This document shows positions 34,401-42,840 of a stretch of 56,031 bases of DNA, piece after piece. The notes below the pieces were generated by a model that saw only the letters and a list, made by a program, of their open reading frames with translations, was not told where the DNA came from and did no database searches. Location of the stretch: NCBI RefSeq assembly GCF_004342065.1, contig NZ_SLZU01000023.1, forward strand, positions 1 through 56,031, in the 5' to 3' direction. This DNA is from Primorskyibacter sedentarius (GTDB lineage Bacteria > Pseudomonadota > Alphaproteobacteria > Rhodobacterales > Rhodobacteraceae). Every line of letters starts with the position of its first letter. Position 1 is the first letter of the stretch. The position numbers were made by a program, and so were the translations under genes.

Positions 34401-35852
34401 TTACTGTATGGCTTTAATGCCCCCGTACGCCCGGCGATATGCCTGATATTTCTCCTCAAAAGCATCGCTCAATGCGCGCACTGGTTCGATCTCGGCCTGC
34501 ACCTCAGGGACCGAAATTACCCCTTCAACCGGCGCGCCCGTCGCCGCGATTTGGCCCAGCTTTGCGGCCCCCATGGCACCGCCAAATTCGCTGGACCCAG
34601 GTAATTTCAACGGCATATCCATCAAGGTCGCGATCACTTGCAGCCAATAGCGTGACGCGCTTCCGCCGCCGATTGCAAACACATCCGTCAACTTGGCATC
34701 TGTCGCCTTCAGGGCCTCAAAGCTGTCTCTTAACCCAAAGGCCACGCCTTCCAGAACCGCGCGCGTCAGGTCTTCTTGCGTCGTTGCAATGGACAACCCT
34801 GTAAAGCTTCCCCGGATCTCCGGGTCGTTGTGCGGTGTTCGTTCGCCCGACAGATATGGCAGGAACCGAACGTCCTGAGGCGGCTGAATGGTCTCACCCA
34901 AGGCTGCGGTCAATTCCGAGGGCTTCTTGCCAACCATGCGGGACAGCCAGTTCAGGCTATCGGTTGCAGAAAGCATGACCCCCATCTGGTACCAACGATC
35001 CGGAACAGCATGGCAAAACGTGTGCAAGGCGGTTTCCGGTGCGGGCCGATAGCCATCGCGCGCCGCAAGCAACACGCCAGAGGTGCCAAGCGACACAAAC
35101 CCCTGTCCTGCGTTGAGCGCGCCGATACCACAGGCAGAGGCGGCATTGTCGCCCGCGCCACCCGCGACGGTGACAGCTCCGTCCAGCCCCCAATCGCTTT
35201 GAAGTTTTGCACGCAGTGTGCCTGCGGCTTCGCTGCCTTCAACAAGCCTTGGCATCTGATCAAGGCGCATGTTGCTCGCATTGAGCAGGTGACCCGACCA
35301 AGCCCGTTCCCCGGCATCCAACCAAGATGTTCCGGCGCTGTCAGACATATCCGCCACAAAATCACCGGTCAGATAATAGTTCAGATAGGCCGCAGGCAGC
35401 AGGACCTTGTGCACTTTGGCGTAGGTTTCCGGTTCATGTTTGCGCACCCATTCGAGCTTTGGCGCGGTAAAACCGGGAAAGACAATATTGCCCGACGTCG
35501 CGCGAACACCGTCTGTGCTATCCAATCTGGCGGCCTCGACATGTGACCGCGTGTCGTTCCACAAAATACAAGGCCGCAGGACTTCCCCGGCTGCATCAAG
35601 CAGCGTCGCTCCGTGCATGTGGCCCGCCACACCAATCCCGCGCAATTGGCTGAAACTCGGAAATTTCTGACGCAGTTCATCGACAGTTTCGTTCAGTGCG
35701 GCGATCCAATCGGCGGGGTCCTGTTCAGACCAACCCGGTTGCCTGGAGGTTGCACTGTAGCTGCGTTCGGCGGATCCTACGACCCCGCCATCTTCGCCAA
35801 TGAGCAAGCCGCGCAAGCCGGATGTGCCAACGTCGATTCCCAAAGATGTCAT
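34401..35852 (-). CDS. xylB: Xylulokinase
   Basis: A 483-residue FGGY kinase of normal length that phosphorylates D-xylulose to xylulose 5-phosphate. Key parts are GIDVGTSGLRGLL at the start, GVAGHMHGATLLD (GHMHG where GQMHG is common), ILWNDTRS, SLGTSGVLLAA and LSGERTPHNDPEIRG. It provides the link between xylitol dehydrogenase and the transketolase/transaldolase pair of the operon. The promoter lies in the long intergenic region after 35852. Confidence 0.93.
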   Translation of the reverse strand: MTSLGIDVGTSGLRGLLIGEDGGVVGSAERSYSATSRQPGWSEQDPADWIAALNETVDELRQKFPSFSQLRGIGVAGHMHGATLLDAAGEVLRPCILWNDTRSHVEAARLDSTDGVRATSGNIVFPGFTAPKLEWVRKHEPETYAKVHKVLLPAAYLNYYLTGDFVADMSDSAGTSWLDAGERAWSGHLLNASNMRLDQMPRLVEGSEAAGTLRAKLQSDWGLDGAVTVAGGAGDNAASACGIGALNAGQGFVSLGTSGVLLAARDGYRPAPETALHTFCHAVPDRWYQMGVMLSATDSLNWLSRMVGKKPSELTAALGETIQPPQDVRFLPYLSGERTPHNDPEIRGSFTGLSIATTQEDLTRAVLEGVAFGLRDSFEALKATDAKLTDVFAIGGGSASRYWLQVIATLMDMPLKLPGSSEFGGAMGAAKLGQIAATGAPVEGVISVPEVQAEIEPVRALSDAFEEKYQAYRRAYGGIKAIQ

Positions 35853-36350
35853 TTAATGTCCTTCAATTTGATATGTATCCGCAGGGCTCCCAAAGGAACC
35901 GGTTTTGTTGAGGCAACCGATTTTTCGGAGCAACCAATTCGTTTTGGCCTATCCCGCGGGGCCCCCGACCGACTGTTAACCCGCTCGCCGAATCCGTGAC
36001 GCATGTCGGTCCAAACCAAAACGACAAGCATGATCGCCGAAGGAGCCGGTTTGGCCGAAATGCTCGACACTGAGTGAAATCGTTGCGTGGCCGGATGGTA
36101 ATAAATCACGGCAACAATCGCGCTCGGGGTTATTCAACCCCGCAACGATGGTGCTGGCTGAATTACACCGAGACCTAAGACAGGTTGCGTCTTGTTCCTT
36201 TCGCGTGTCTCCTCCGAGTTTAACGGTCTAACCCCTGTCGGCAAGCAGACCGGTTACAGCGGTGGGCTCCCCAACCTGCGAATCGCCGATTACATCACAC
36301 CTATATTACAGCCTTTGCTATTCTAAGAAGGTCGAAATTTTCATGGGGAT
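35853..36350. other. Intergenic region upstream of xylulokinase
   Basis: About 500 bases without a convincing gene. It should hold the promoter of the xylB-AKR unit. I saw no clear operator, IS end or RNA gene. Base composition becomes more AT-rich toward 36300, marking the move from the catabolic region to accessory DNA. Confidence 0.4.
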
Positions 36351-36608
36351 ATGAAAAACAGTTATATTAGGGGCTTCGTTTCCAAAGTCTCGCGTTGGGT
36401 TTGGGTCGAACCAAATTTGACGGTCAATCGTTTGAAAAACATAGCTAAACGTCGGAACCAAAAGCTGCTCATCGAACTACTGATCGGCGACAAAACCCAC
36501 CTGAATATGGTTCGAAAACTGCTTCCACACCCGTCAGAGCGTCACCTGCTACAAAGTTTTTTTGGCAAACTGCTGACGCAGATGAAAAGCTGCAGTGCGG
36601 AATGGTGA
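36351..36608 (+). CDS. Hypothetical protein (85 aa), uncertain
   Basis: A frame of 85 codons starting MKNSYIRGFV with a GGGGAT just upstream of ATG. The sequence is basic, with leucine-rich helices (KLLIELLIGDKTHLNMVRKLLP), and more AT-rich than the window average. It could be a foreign small gene or the remains of a longer one. No family is recognised. It stands alone between the xylB promoter and the IS21 remnant. Confidence 0.35.
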   Translation: MKNSYIRGFVSKVSRWVWVEPNLTVNRLKNIAKRRNQKLLIELLIGDKTHLNMVRKLLPHPSERHLLQSFFGKLLTQMKSCSAEW

Positions 36609-36808
36609 TTCCTGCCGAGACAACAATGTTTCATCCGAAGCCAGGCTGCATAAGGCTGGATGACACTGTTACCGTCATTCCAGTTGGAGGTAATTTATTC
36701 GGTGCCGCGGATCGAGGGTAGGTTACCGCCAAAGTGCGCTTACTTGGTTTTTGGCGATCCAGACCCTCACAAGTGCACTGTAAATCTCCTACTGACCAGG
36801 AATTGAGA

Positions 36809-37233
36809 TGCGGATTGCGCATTCCGACGTATCCGCCCACCTATTCCGACGACATCCGCCCACCTGTGGTGTGCCGCGTTGAGGCGTAGTTTTTCTGGTA
36901 TCAGTTCTGACCGCATTCGTCACCGTTGTTGGTCTTGGTTTTTCGGAGCGATTGGCCGCTGAGCTCCAGCCGGTAGGCGTTGTGGACGATCCGGTCGAGG
37001 ATGGCGTAGGCGAAGGTTGGTTCCCCGATGACATCGTGCCAGGCGGAAAGCGGCAACTGGCTCTCTCCCGGTCAAAAAGACCGGCAGAGTAGCGCGCTAC
37101 AGATCGCCTCGCAGCGGCGCACAGGCGGGGTGGGCGGATAGCCCGGAATCCCTGGGCGGATCAGATTGGAATGGGTGGGCGAATCAAAACGGAGTCACCG
37201 GGCGGATGACCCCGGAATGCGCAATGCGGATCA
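36809..37233 (-). mobile_element. Internally deleted IS21-family element
   Basis: Two inverted ends face each other. On the left, GCGGATTGCGCATTCCG is followed by repeats with ATCCGCCCAC; on the right, GGGCGGAT repeats end in CGGAATGCGCAATGCGG. Repeated GGGCGG/CGGAAT blocks at each end are typical of IS21 elements. Between them only the last 50-odd codons of istB remain. The result is an element of about 425 bp that keeps both ends but no complete gene. Confidence 0.75.
36901..37062 (-). pseudogene. istB: C-terminal fragment of IS21 IstB
   Basis: The minus strand reads [34 protein letters not shown], ending with TGA at 36901-36903. This is the conserved C-terminal end of the IstB ATPase of IS21 elements. 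The Walker motifs and the whole of istA are missing. Confidence 0.8.
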
Positions 37234-37444
37234 CTCCAACCGCAGAAATCGAAAAAATGGCTCTCCGTCGGCTGGCGGCCGTGCAAAACGTAGCGAGTGT
37301 TCGACGGAGACTGAATGTCTGCTTCTCTGCACCTGTCCTACCGGTTCGCGACCGCAGCGAAGGTCGGCTGACCTGAAGAAACTTGCAGTACCTTTGCGAT
37401 TGCGGCAGCGATGCCGCAGTCGCAGCGAACGGCAGGTCCGTCCC

Positions 37445-37875
37445 GCTGTGCCGCCTTTGGGCGCCTGCCATGATCCTCGATCATGTCACCGCGCCCTGGT
37501 CTGCGGCCAGCACCCTTCGCCCCCATCCGGGTGACGGTCGCATGGGGCGCGGGGGTTTCGTCGCAAACTCCGAACGCCCCGATCCTTTGTGGCACAGGCA
37601 AAAGCCCGTGCGTCTGGGGACCGCCGGTCCCCCACCGCAACCCTGAAACCTGCATCCAAAGGGGTTTCCCCGACCTTCCTGCGCCTGCGGCTTCGTGCAG
37701 GCCGGGTGATCCCCCTCCCCTTTGGCTTTGATTTCAGCGTTGCAGCGGTTCCCCCCCTGCCCTCGCCGGGCGGCAGGCTTTCAGGAGAGGGGCGTGCGCA
37801 GCACTTCCTCGCCAGAAACCCCGCCCCGATTTTCGGCAAAGACCGAACGCGGGCATCGCCACGAAGGAGATCCGT
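37445..37875 (+). repeat. Hairpin-rich repeat, copy 1 (leader of the plasmid-type gene set)
   Basis: A repeat of about 430 bp found three times in the window. It contains TGATC-CTC-GATCA near 37470, a hairpin of CACAGGC/GCCCGTG around 37593-37610, a perfect hairpin GGGGACC-GCC-GGTCCCC at 37616-37632, and further stems CCTGC/GCAGG and CCTGCC/GGCAGG. It ends at the ribosome site of the gene at 37876. The same leader precedes different genes in the other copies. Confidence 0.8.
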
Positions 37876-38100
37876 ATGAGCGACGCGCATTTGCTCGAAA
37901 CACTGGCCGAGACCGAAGGCTACACCACCACCGACGCCCTGCTTGAAGACAGCGTTTTCGACAGCCTGTGCCCTGCCATCTGCACCAACCCAGGCTGTGG
38001 CTACACGAGCAATCTTGAGCCTGACCAAGATCGCGGCTGGTGCGAAATCTGCTCCGAAAACAGCATGAAATCCGCCCTTATTCTGGCTGGCCTGATCTGA
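37876..38100 (+). CDS. Small zinc-ribbon-like protein (74 aa)
   Basis: The ATG at 37876 has GAAGGAGA upstream. The 74-residue product has an acidic N-terminal half and four cysteines in two pairs, CPAICTNPGC and CEIC, suited to one zinc site. It is the first gene after repeat copy 1 and is followed by two co-directional genes leading to the DUF4942 methylase. Such small proteins accompany these methylases on Rhodobacterales plasmids. The role is unknown. Confidence 0.7.
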   Translation: MSDAHLLETLAETEGYTTTDALLEDSVFDSLCPAICTNPGCGYTSNLEPDQDRGWCEICSENSMKSALILAGLI

Positions 38101-38141
38101 CGCCGCGCCGATTACCCCCCATGTTTTGCAGGACCGACACC

Positions 38142-38555
38142 ATGCGAGAAGAAATCACCGTCACCGCTCAACTGATCTACGATTGCCCGATGGACGCGGC
38201 TTTGACCGAGCAAAGCGACATGATCCACGCCGATCTGACGCGCCTGCTGGATGCAGACAGCACCACCGGCGTCGCCTGTTGCGGCGTCTCGATCCAGCAT
38301 ATCGCGCCCGAGGCCGAGACCTACGGCACGACCGAAGCCCGCCAGCTGGCCGAACGCCAGAGTGACCGGATCAAGGACGCCTTGCAGGCCGTCTATGACG
38401 ACACCGAAGACGCGCGTTCTCTGCTGATTTATGCCCTGTGCGATCTGCGCCATTTTGCCGACCAGAACGGGCTTTCCTTTGGTCTGAACGACAAGGCAGC
38501 CCACCAGCTTTATCGCGCCGAACGCGACAGCAAAACCGGCGGGGTCGCGGCATGA
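38142..38555 (+). CDS. Hypothetical protein (137 aa) upstream of the DUF4942 gene
   Basis: A 137-residue soluble protein starting MREEITVTAQ at 38142 with AGGA about 8 bases upstream; a longer frame from 38040 overlaps the gene before it and is not preferred. It is mostly helical and acidic and has no known motif. Its stop overlaps the start of the DUF4942 gene as ATGA at 38552-38555, so the two are translationally coupled and probably work together. Confidence 0.65.
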   Translation: MREEITVTAQLIYDCPMDAALTEQSDMIHADLTRLLDADSTTGVACCGVSIQHIAPEAETYGTTEARQLAERQSDRIKDALQAVYDDTEDARSLLIYALCDLRHFADQNGLSFGLNDKAAHQLYRAERDSKTGGVAA

Positions 38556-39928
38556 AACACGACAGTACCTTTGCCCAGAGCGGCAACACTCCCGAGAAGG
38601 AGGCGCATTGCGCCCCTGCCCTGCGCCGCAGCCTGTCCGAGATCGTGGCGGAATATGACGCGAAGTCCGAAGCCATCCCGGCCGCGATCCAGACCTTCAA
38701 CGCCGCTGAAACGGCGATCAATGCCGCCGGCTGCATCGGCGGCACCTATGGCAGCGCCGTGTTTTCCACTGCCCCGAGCCTTTACGAGCGGGATGTGCGG
38801 ATTGCCCTTCTGCGGTCGGCATGGAAACACGTCTATGAGGGGCTGAACATCGAGGCGGTCGCATCGGCCAAAGACCGCAGGCAGCTAGACTTGAAGCTGA
38901 CAACGCCCCTGCCCTTCACGCTGGAAAACATCGCGGAAGTGTTCGGGGACTATCTGCTCGACCCCAGGTTTCACGTTCTCAAAGGTCTGGCCGAATGTTT
39001 CTGCGATCTGGACCCGGCCTATAAAAACCATTCCAGGGTGAAAATCGGCGTGGCTGGCCTGCCCAAGCGCATCATCATTCAATATGCGACGGGCTGGAAC
39101 AGCTGGGGCCGCGAGCGTGTCAAAGACACGTTGAACGCCTTGCGCGTCTATCGCGGCGAAGCCCGCTACAGCTACCGCGAGTTTGAAGACGTGATGGACG
39201 AGGCCGAGAAGTATGGCGAAGCTGATTTTTGCGGCGGGATCATCCGCGTCTTCAAGAACGGCAACGCGCATCTGATCTTCGACAAGGCGGGGCTTTTGGA
39301 CATCAACCGGGGGCTGGCCGAGTTCTATGGCGAGGTTCTGCCCGACGCCCCGACAGAGGCCGAGGCAAAACGTCCAAGCACCGAGGTTGCCCGCGACCTT
39401 CAGTTCTACCCCACCCCGCGCAAGGTCGCGCAAACCGTGATCGACGCCCTGCACCTGTCCGGTGGCGAAAGCATTCTTGAACCGTCCTGCGGCGATGGCC
39501 GGATCATGGACGTGCTGGCCGACTGGCATAATGATCCCGAAGATCACCGGTTCCGCAAACCCCTTGTCGTGACGGGCGTTGAGTATGACGCCGCCCGCGC
39601 CGAACAGGCCCGCGCCAAAGGGCATCACGTGATGGTGGCAAACTTTCTCCAGGTCGCGCCGGAGCCATCGTTTGATGTGATCGTGATGAACCCGCCTTTC
39701 TATGGGCGGCACTACAAGAAGCATCTGGGTCATGCCGTTAAGTTTCTGAAGCCCGGTGGCCGTCTGGCCTGCATCCTGCCCGCCAGCGCCCATTACGATC
39801 ACGAAACCACAATCGGAACATGGCGGGATCTTCCCGTTGGAAGTTTCGCGGAAAGCGGCACGAATGTTCCCACCGGTTATTGCCTCTACTGGAAGCCGAA
39901 ACAGGCGGCGACAAGCGCACCGGTTTAA
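38552..39928 (+). CDS. DUF4942 domain protein with C-terminal DNA adenine-methylase domain
   Basis: A 458-residue protein. Residues about 40-265 form a DUF4942-type domain (GGTYGSAVFSTAPSLYERD, IIIQYATGWNSWGRERVKDT). The C-terminal part is a class I methyltransferase with ILEPSCGDGRIMDVL as the SAM-binding loop and VIVMNPPFYGRHY as the N6-adenine catalytic NPPF motif. No restriction endonuclease is next to it, so it is an orphan methylase, as often found in plasmid leading or anti-restriction regions. It would modify plasmid DNA soon after entry. Confidence 0.85.
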   Translation: MKHDSTFAQSGNTPEKEAHCAPALRRSLSEIVAEYDAKSEAIPAAIQTFNAAETAINAAGCIGGTYGSAVFSTAPSLYERDVRIALLRSAWKHVYEGLNIEAVASAKDRRQLDLKLTTPLPFTLENIAEVFGDYLLDPRFHVLKGLAECFCDLDPAYKNHSRVKIGVAGLPKRIIIQYATGWNSWGRERVKDTLNALRVYRGEARYSYREFEDVMDEAEKYGEADFCGGIIRVFKNGNAHLIFDKAGLLDINRGLAEFYGEVLPDAPTEAEAKRPSTEVARDLQFYPTPRKVAQTVIDALHLSGGESILEPSCGDGRIMDVLADWHNDPEDHRFRKPLVVTGVEYDAARAEQARAKGHHVMVANFLQVAPEPSFDVIVMNPPFYGRHYKKHLGHAVKFLKPGGRLACILPASAHYDHETTIGTWRDLPVGSFAESGTNVPTGYCLYWKPKQAATSAPV

Positions 39929-39949
39929 GGCGAAGAACAGCCTTAAACC
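39922..39949 (+). terminator. Hairpin overlapping the methylase stop codon
   Basis: GGTTTAAGGC pairs perfectly with GCCTTAAACC (10 bp) around an 8-base loop. The TAA stop lies inside the left arm. There is no long T run, so it may be a weak terminator or an RNA-stabilising end. Confidence 0.5.
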
Positions 39950-40024
39950 CCTAAATTGCTTGGGTAAAACACGCCCGCCATGTTAGAATCAGCCATAGGT
40001 TATGCCACCAGAAAGGCCGCTGAA

Positions 40025-40534
40025 ATGTCCCTTGTTCCAACATCTGTCCGCGCGGTCTGGAAGTCGGCCGAGCTGCTGATTGCCTTCCACAAGAACAAGA
40101 ACAAAAAGCGCCGGGACACGCCCTATTTCTGGCGCCCAAAGGATGCCTTTGCGCGCCTACAGGCGAAGCCCGAAGACCAGGAGGCCGTTGTCGTCATGCG
40201 CGGCGAGGGTGACAATGACGATGTGCAGATCAAGATGCACTCGGACAAGATCGTGATCCGCCGCGACCGCGCCCTTGGCTGGTCCGGCGTCATTCTGGAC
40301 GACGATCAGATTCGCATCGTGGTCGACAATGTTCTGATCCGCGTCGATCCGGATGGCGGCATTGTGGTCGAGAGGGACGCGGAAAAGACTCATCTCGAAG
40401 GCAGCGGCGAGATCTACCGGTTCACGCCCGACATGAAGATCAACGTCTCCGCCGATGGCAGCCGCCTGTCGCGCGAAACCGAAGACAGTCTCGACGGCTT
40501 CACACCAGACGGAATGGTGTCGCGCCGCAAGTGA
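40025..40534 (+). CDS. Hypothetical beta-rich protein (169 aa)
   Basis: A 169-residue protein starting MSLVPTSVRA at 40025. From residue 55 it is a run of short alternating strands with charged turns (KIVIRRDRALGW, QIRIVVDNVLIRVDPDGG), like a small beta-helix or stacked-strand fold. The N-terminus is basic (HKNKNKKRRD). It is co-directional with the methylase and belongs to the plasmid-type set. No family name is recognised. Confidence 0.65.
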   Translation: MSLVPTSVRAVWKSAELLIAFHKNKNKKRRDTPYFWRPKDAFARLQAKPEDQEAVVVMRGEGDNDDVQIKMHSDKIVIRRDRALGWSGVILDDDQIRIVVDNVLIRVDPDGGIVVERDAEKTHLEGSGEIYRFTPDMKINVSADGSRLSRETEDSLDGFTPDGMVSRRK

Positions 40535-40552
40535 TCGAGAAGGAGACCCGCC

Positions 40553-40777
40553 ATGATCCGTCTTTACCGTCGCGCCATGACCTCGATCTACTTGCGCGCC
40601 TATCTGGCAGGCCACACCGGGCACATCATGCCCCGCCGCTTGCGCAAGGCTATCGCCGGTTCCGAGCTGCACCGCGCCTGGTTGGTCGGCTTTCTCGGAT
40701 TCTTTGAGCAGAACGGCATGGCCTACGGCCCGGCGAACCCATACGCGCAGAGCTTCTCGCTAGTGGACGCCCTCTAA
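40553..40777 (+). CDS. Small hypothetical protein (74 aa)
   Basis: The ATG at 40553 follows GAAGGAGACC, a strong ribosome site. The 74-residue product is basic and aromatic (MIRLYRRAMTSIYLRAYL, LVGFLGFFEQNGMAYG). It lies 18 bases after the beta-rich protein gene and is probably in the same transcript. The function is unknown. Confidence 0.6.
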   Translation: MIRLYRRAMTSIYLRAYLAGHTGHIMPRRLRKAIAGSELHRAWLVGFLGFFEQNGMAYGPANPYAQSFSLVDAL

Positions 40778-40804
40778 ATTTTTCTAGACACACCACGAAA
40801 AAAT

Positions 40805-41143
40805 ATGTCGAATTTAAATATGGATTATATCGAAGACCAAGCACCGCAGATTATCGGATGGATATTAGACGTTCGTTTTAATATTTTGCTACTTGCCGTT
40901 GGCATAGGAACGATCGCTTTGGTTGCTTTTATTCTCTACGTAATGTTCGATTCGTTCAAAGAGGCATCCTCGTCAGGCGGACCCTTCAAAAACCCAAAAA
41001 TGACTAAACTGCTTCTCGGGTGGACTGCTTTTGGGATATTCGCCTTCGGGTTTTACGCTTTTCTCATAGGAAACTGGAAGACAGCAATCCTCTGTGTGCT
41101 CGTGTCAGTGACAATGATGCAAATTTGGTCGTGGTTTGAGTGA
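40805..41143 (+). CDS. Hypothetical membrane protein (112 aa)
   Basis: A 112-residue protein with three hydrophobic segments at about 26-48, 70-86 and 90-108. The gene is more AT-rich than its neighbours and shows a different codon style, suggesting separate origin. The start has no strong Shine-Dalgarno. It lies between two repeat-led gene groups. It could be an entry-exclusion or immunity-type membrane protein, but nothing in the sequence proves that. Confidence 0.55.
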   Translation: MSNLNMDYIEDQAPQIIGWILDVRFNILLLAVGIGTIALVAFILYVMFDSFKEASSSGGPFKNPKMTKLLLGWTAFGIFAFGFYAFLIGNWKTAILCVLVSVTMMQIWSWFE

Positions 41144-41201
41144 TGATTGCGGGATGGGAAGCTGCCCTCATTCACGAATGTCTTGGAGACTTGCTCTGGC
41201 C

Positions 41202-41727
41202 CCTGCCATGATCCTCGATCATGTCACCGCGCCCTGGTCTGCGGCCAGCATGGCTGGCCTTCGACCCGCACCCTTCGCCCCCATCCTCCCTGATCCAATA
41301 GCCCGCGCCCTGTCTCATCCGAGCCAGGGCGCGCACTTTGTCTCATGGTCGGCTGCGGCCTTGTGAGCGGCCCATTCGGGTGACGGTCGCATGGGGCGCG
41401 GGGGTTTCGTCGCACGCTCCGAACGCCCCGATCCTTTGTGGCACGGGCAAAAGCCCGTGCGTCTGGGGACCGCCGGTCCCCCACCGCAACCCTGAAATAC
41501 TGCACCCAAAGGGGTTTCCCCGACCTTCCTGCGCCTGTGGCTTCGTGCAGGCCGGGTGATCCCCCTCCCCTTTGGCTTTGATTTCAGAGTTGCAGCGGTT
41601 CCCCCCCTGCCCTCGCCGGGTGGCAGGCTTTCAGGAGAGGGGCGTGCGCAGCACGTCCTCGCCAGAAACCCCGCCCCGATTTTCGGCAAAGACCGAACGC
41701 GGGCATCGCCACGAAGGAGCGCCACAC
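41202..41727 (+). repeat. Hairpin-rich repeat, copy 2
   Basis: It matches copy 1 from ATGATCCTCGATCATGTCACC to the ribosome site before 41728. An extra segment of about 100 bases is present near 41248-41375. The hairpins CACGGGC-AAAA-GCCCGTG (41442-41459) and GGGGACC-GCC-GGTCCCC (41465-41481) are both perfect here. It supplies the uninterrupted version of the site where an IS200-type element sits in copy 3. Confidence 0.8.
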
Positions 41728-41979
41728 ATGGCATTTCAAGTTGTCGTCACCACCGAAGAAGGCATGACCAGCATTTACCCCGACGGCATCGAGGCATTTG
41801 CCGAAGATCATTTTGCCGAAATCACCGGCACCCATTCCAACCCTCGCACCCGCGCCGAATTGCAAGGCCACCCCACGATGCGCGGCTATATCGGCCCTTG
41901 CTGGGGCGGCGAGACGGAAACCGGCGATCCGATCATCCGCTACGAAGACGCACAAGACTACGCGGACCTTTCCACTTGA
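41728..41979 (+). CDS. Hypothetical protein (83 aa) led by repeat copy 2
   Basis: The ATG at 41728 has GAAGGAG upstream from the end of repeat copy 2. The 83-residue protein (MAFQVVVTTEEGMTSIYPDG) is acidic and rich in aromatic residues. The first 16 codons and the leader occur again at 53125, where the gene is cut off. No domain is recognised. It is a typical small accessory protein of the plasmid-type set. Confidence 0.65.
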   Translation: MAFQVVVTTEEGMTSIYPDGIEAFAEDHFAEITGTHSNPRTRAELQGHPTMRGYIGPCWGGETETGDPIIRYEDAQDYADLST

Positions 41980-42098
41980 TCCCTGACCACATCGCCCCGC
42001 TAGCCCGGCGGGGTGTCCCCCTCATTTTCTCGCAAGGATCACCCACCATGATACAGCCATTTCAAAACTCGCGTTGTGCCCGCGCCTAGGCGCAAGAC

Positions 42099-42239
42099 AT
42101 GGAAACCGGCGAAGACGCCGCCCGCTTTCAATTCCGTTGGGTATGCGCCGCCAGAGATGCACCACACCGGGCGGAAACCGGCGCTGACAAGCTGGCCGCC
42201 CACGCCCAGGCCGATGGACAGAAGGAGGCTCAGGCATGA
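42099..42239 (+). CDS. Small hypothetical protein (46 aa)
   Basis: The ATG at 42099 lies just after an in-frame stop, so the start is fixed. The 46-residue frame (METGEDAARFQFRWVCAA to QKEAQA) ends in TGA overlapping the next ATG as ATGA at 42236-42239. This suggests coupling and a real gene. Codon use is GC3-rich. The product is an alanine-rich helix of unknown function. Confidence 0.45.
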   Translation: METGEDAARFQFRWVCAARDAPHRAETGADKLAAHAQADGQKEAQA

Positions 42240-42751
42240 ATTGCTTTGCACTGAACACACAGCACGCACCGCTTCACCTCGATAATGTTCAAGGCGTCGT
42301 GGCGCTTGAACTGGCAATCGGGGGCAGCCTGCCCGACAGTTTCGACGCTTGGCCTGTCAGCCTTGCAGACAACTGGAATGCCGCCGCAGAGCAGGCAATC
42401 TTTGATTCCTGCAAAACCCTTGGCGATATGGCCCGCGCTTTTCTCAAATGGCGCGCAGCGGAATTGGACCGCCAGCTTGGGGCAGCAGAAGCACCGACCA
42501 TCACGGAAGATGCGCCCTATAGCAGCCGCAGCAGCATCCACTTTTTTGACAATCAGGAAGAGGCGATCCGCTACCGCGACGATCACGGAACCGGAGGCTG
42601 GATCTTCGTTTGCGACGACAAAGGCGAAGCAACGCTCTTTCCCCACCTGATGACGCCCAGCACCATTTTGCTGATGGGCTGGACCAGCAAATCCGGCGGG
42701 CGGTTCATCGGAGCGACGGGCAAGATCATTCAGCAGGAGGATGTAGGATGA
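42236..42751 (+). CDS. Hypothetical protein (171 aa)
   Basis: The ATG at 42236 has AAGGAGG upstream and overlaps the 46-aa gene. The product is a soluble 171-residue protein with tryptophan and acidic residues (SFDAWPVSLADNWNAAAEQA, GTGGWIFVCDDKGEATLF). Similar proteins occur in plasmid gene sets of the order. Its end overlaps a very short frame starting at 42748. No function can be assigned. Confidence 0.65.
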   Translation: MNCFALNTQHAPLHLDNVQGVVALELAIGGSLPDSFDAWPVSLADNWNAAAEQAIFDSCKTLGDMARAFLKWRAAELDRQLGAAEAPTITEDAPYSSRSSIHFFDNQEEAIRYRDDHGTGGWIFVCDDKGEATLFPHLMTPSTILLMGWTSKSGGRFIGATGKIIQQEDVG

Positions 42752-42819
42752 AACGCTCGGTCAAGTACATTGAGGGGCGGCACCTTACCGAGCGCTTTCA
42801 AGGTCATTTCTTGGTGTAG
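42748..42819 (+). pseudogene. Short frame, probably the start of a truncated gene
   Basis: A 23-codon frame (MKRSVKYIEGRHLTERFQGHF) overlaps the preceding stop as ATGA and then ends at TAG. The coupling suggests a genuine gene start whose remainder was lost where the opposite-strand gene at 42841 begins. No family is recognised. Confidence 0.35.
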
Positions 42820-42840
42820 GGCTTTATGAGGCATAGCTCA

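Noticed and set aside
37184-37655. Long minus-strand frames across repeat copy 1, with similar frames in copies 2 and 3
   Set aside because: They overlap each other, differ by indels among copies, lack ribosome sites, and lie on the strand opposite to the genes led by the repeat. They are consequences of the high GC content and hairpins.
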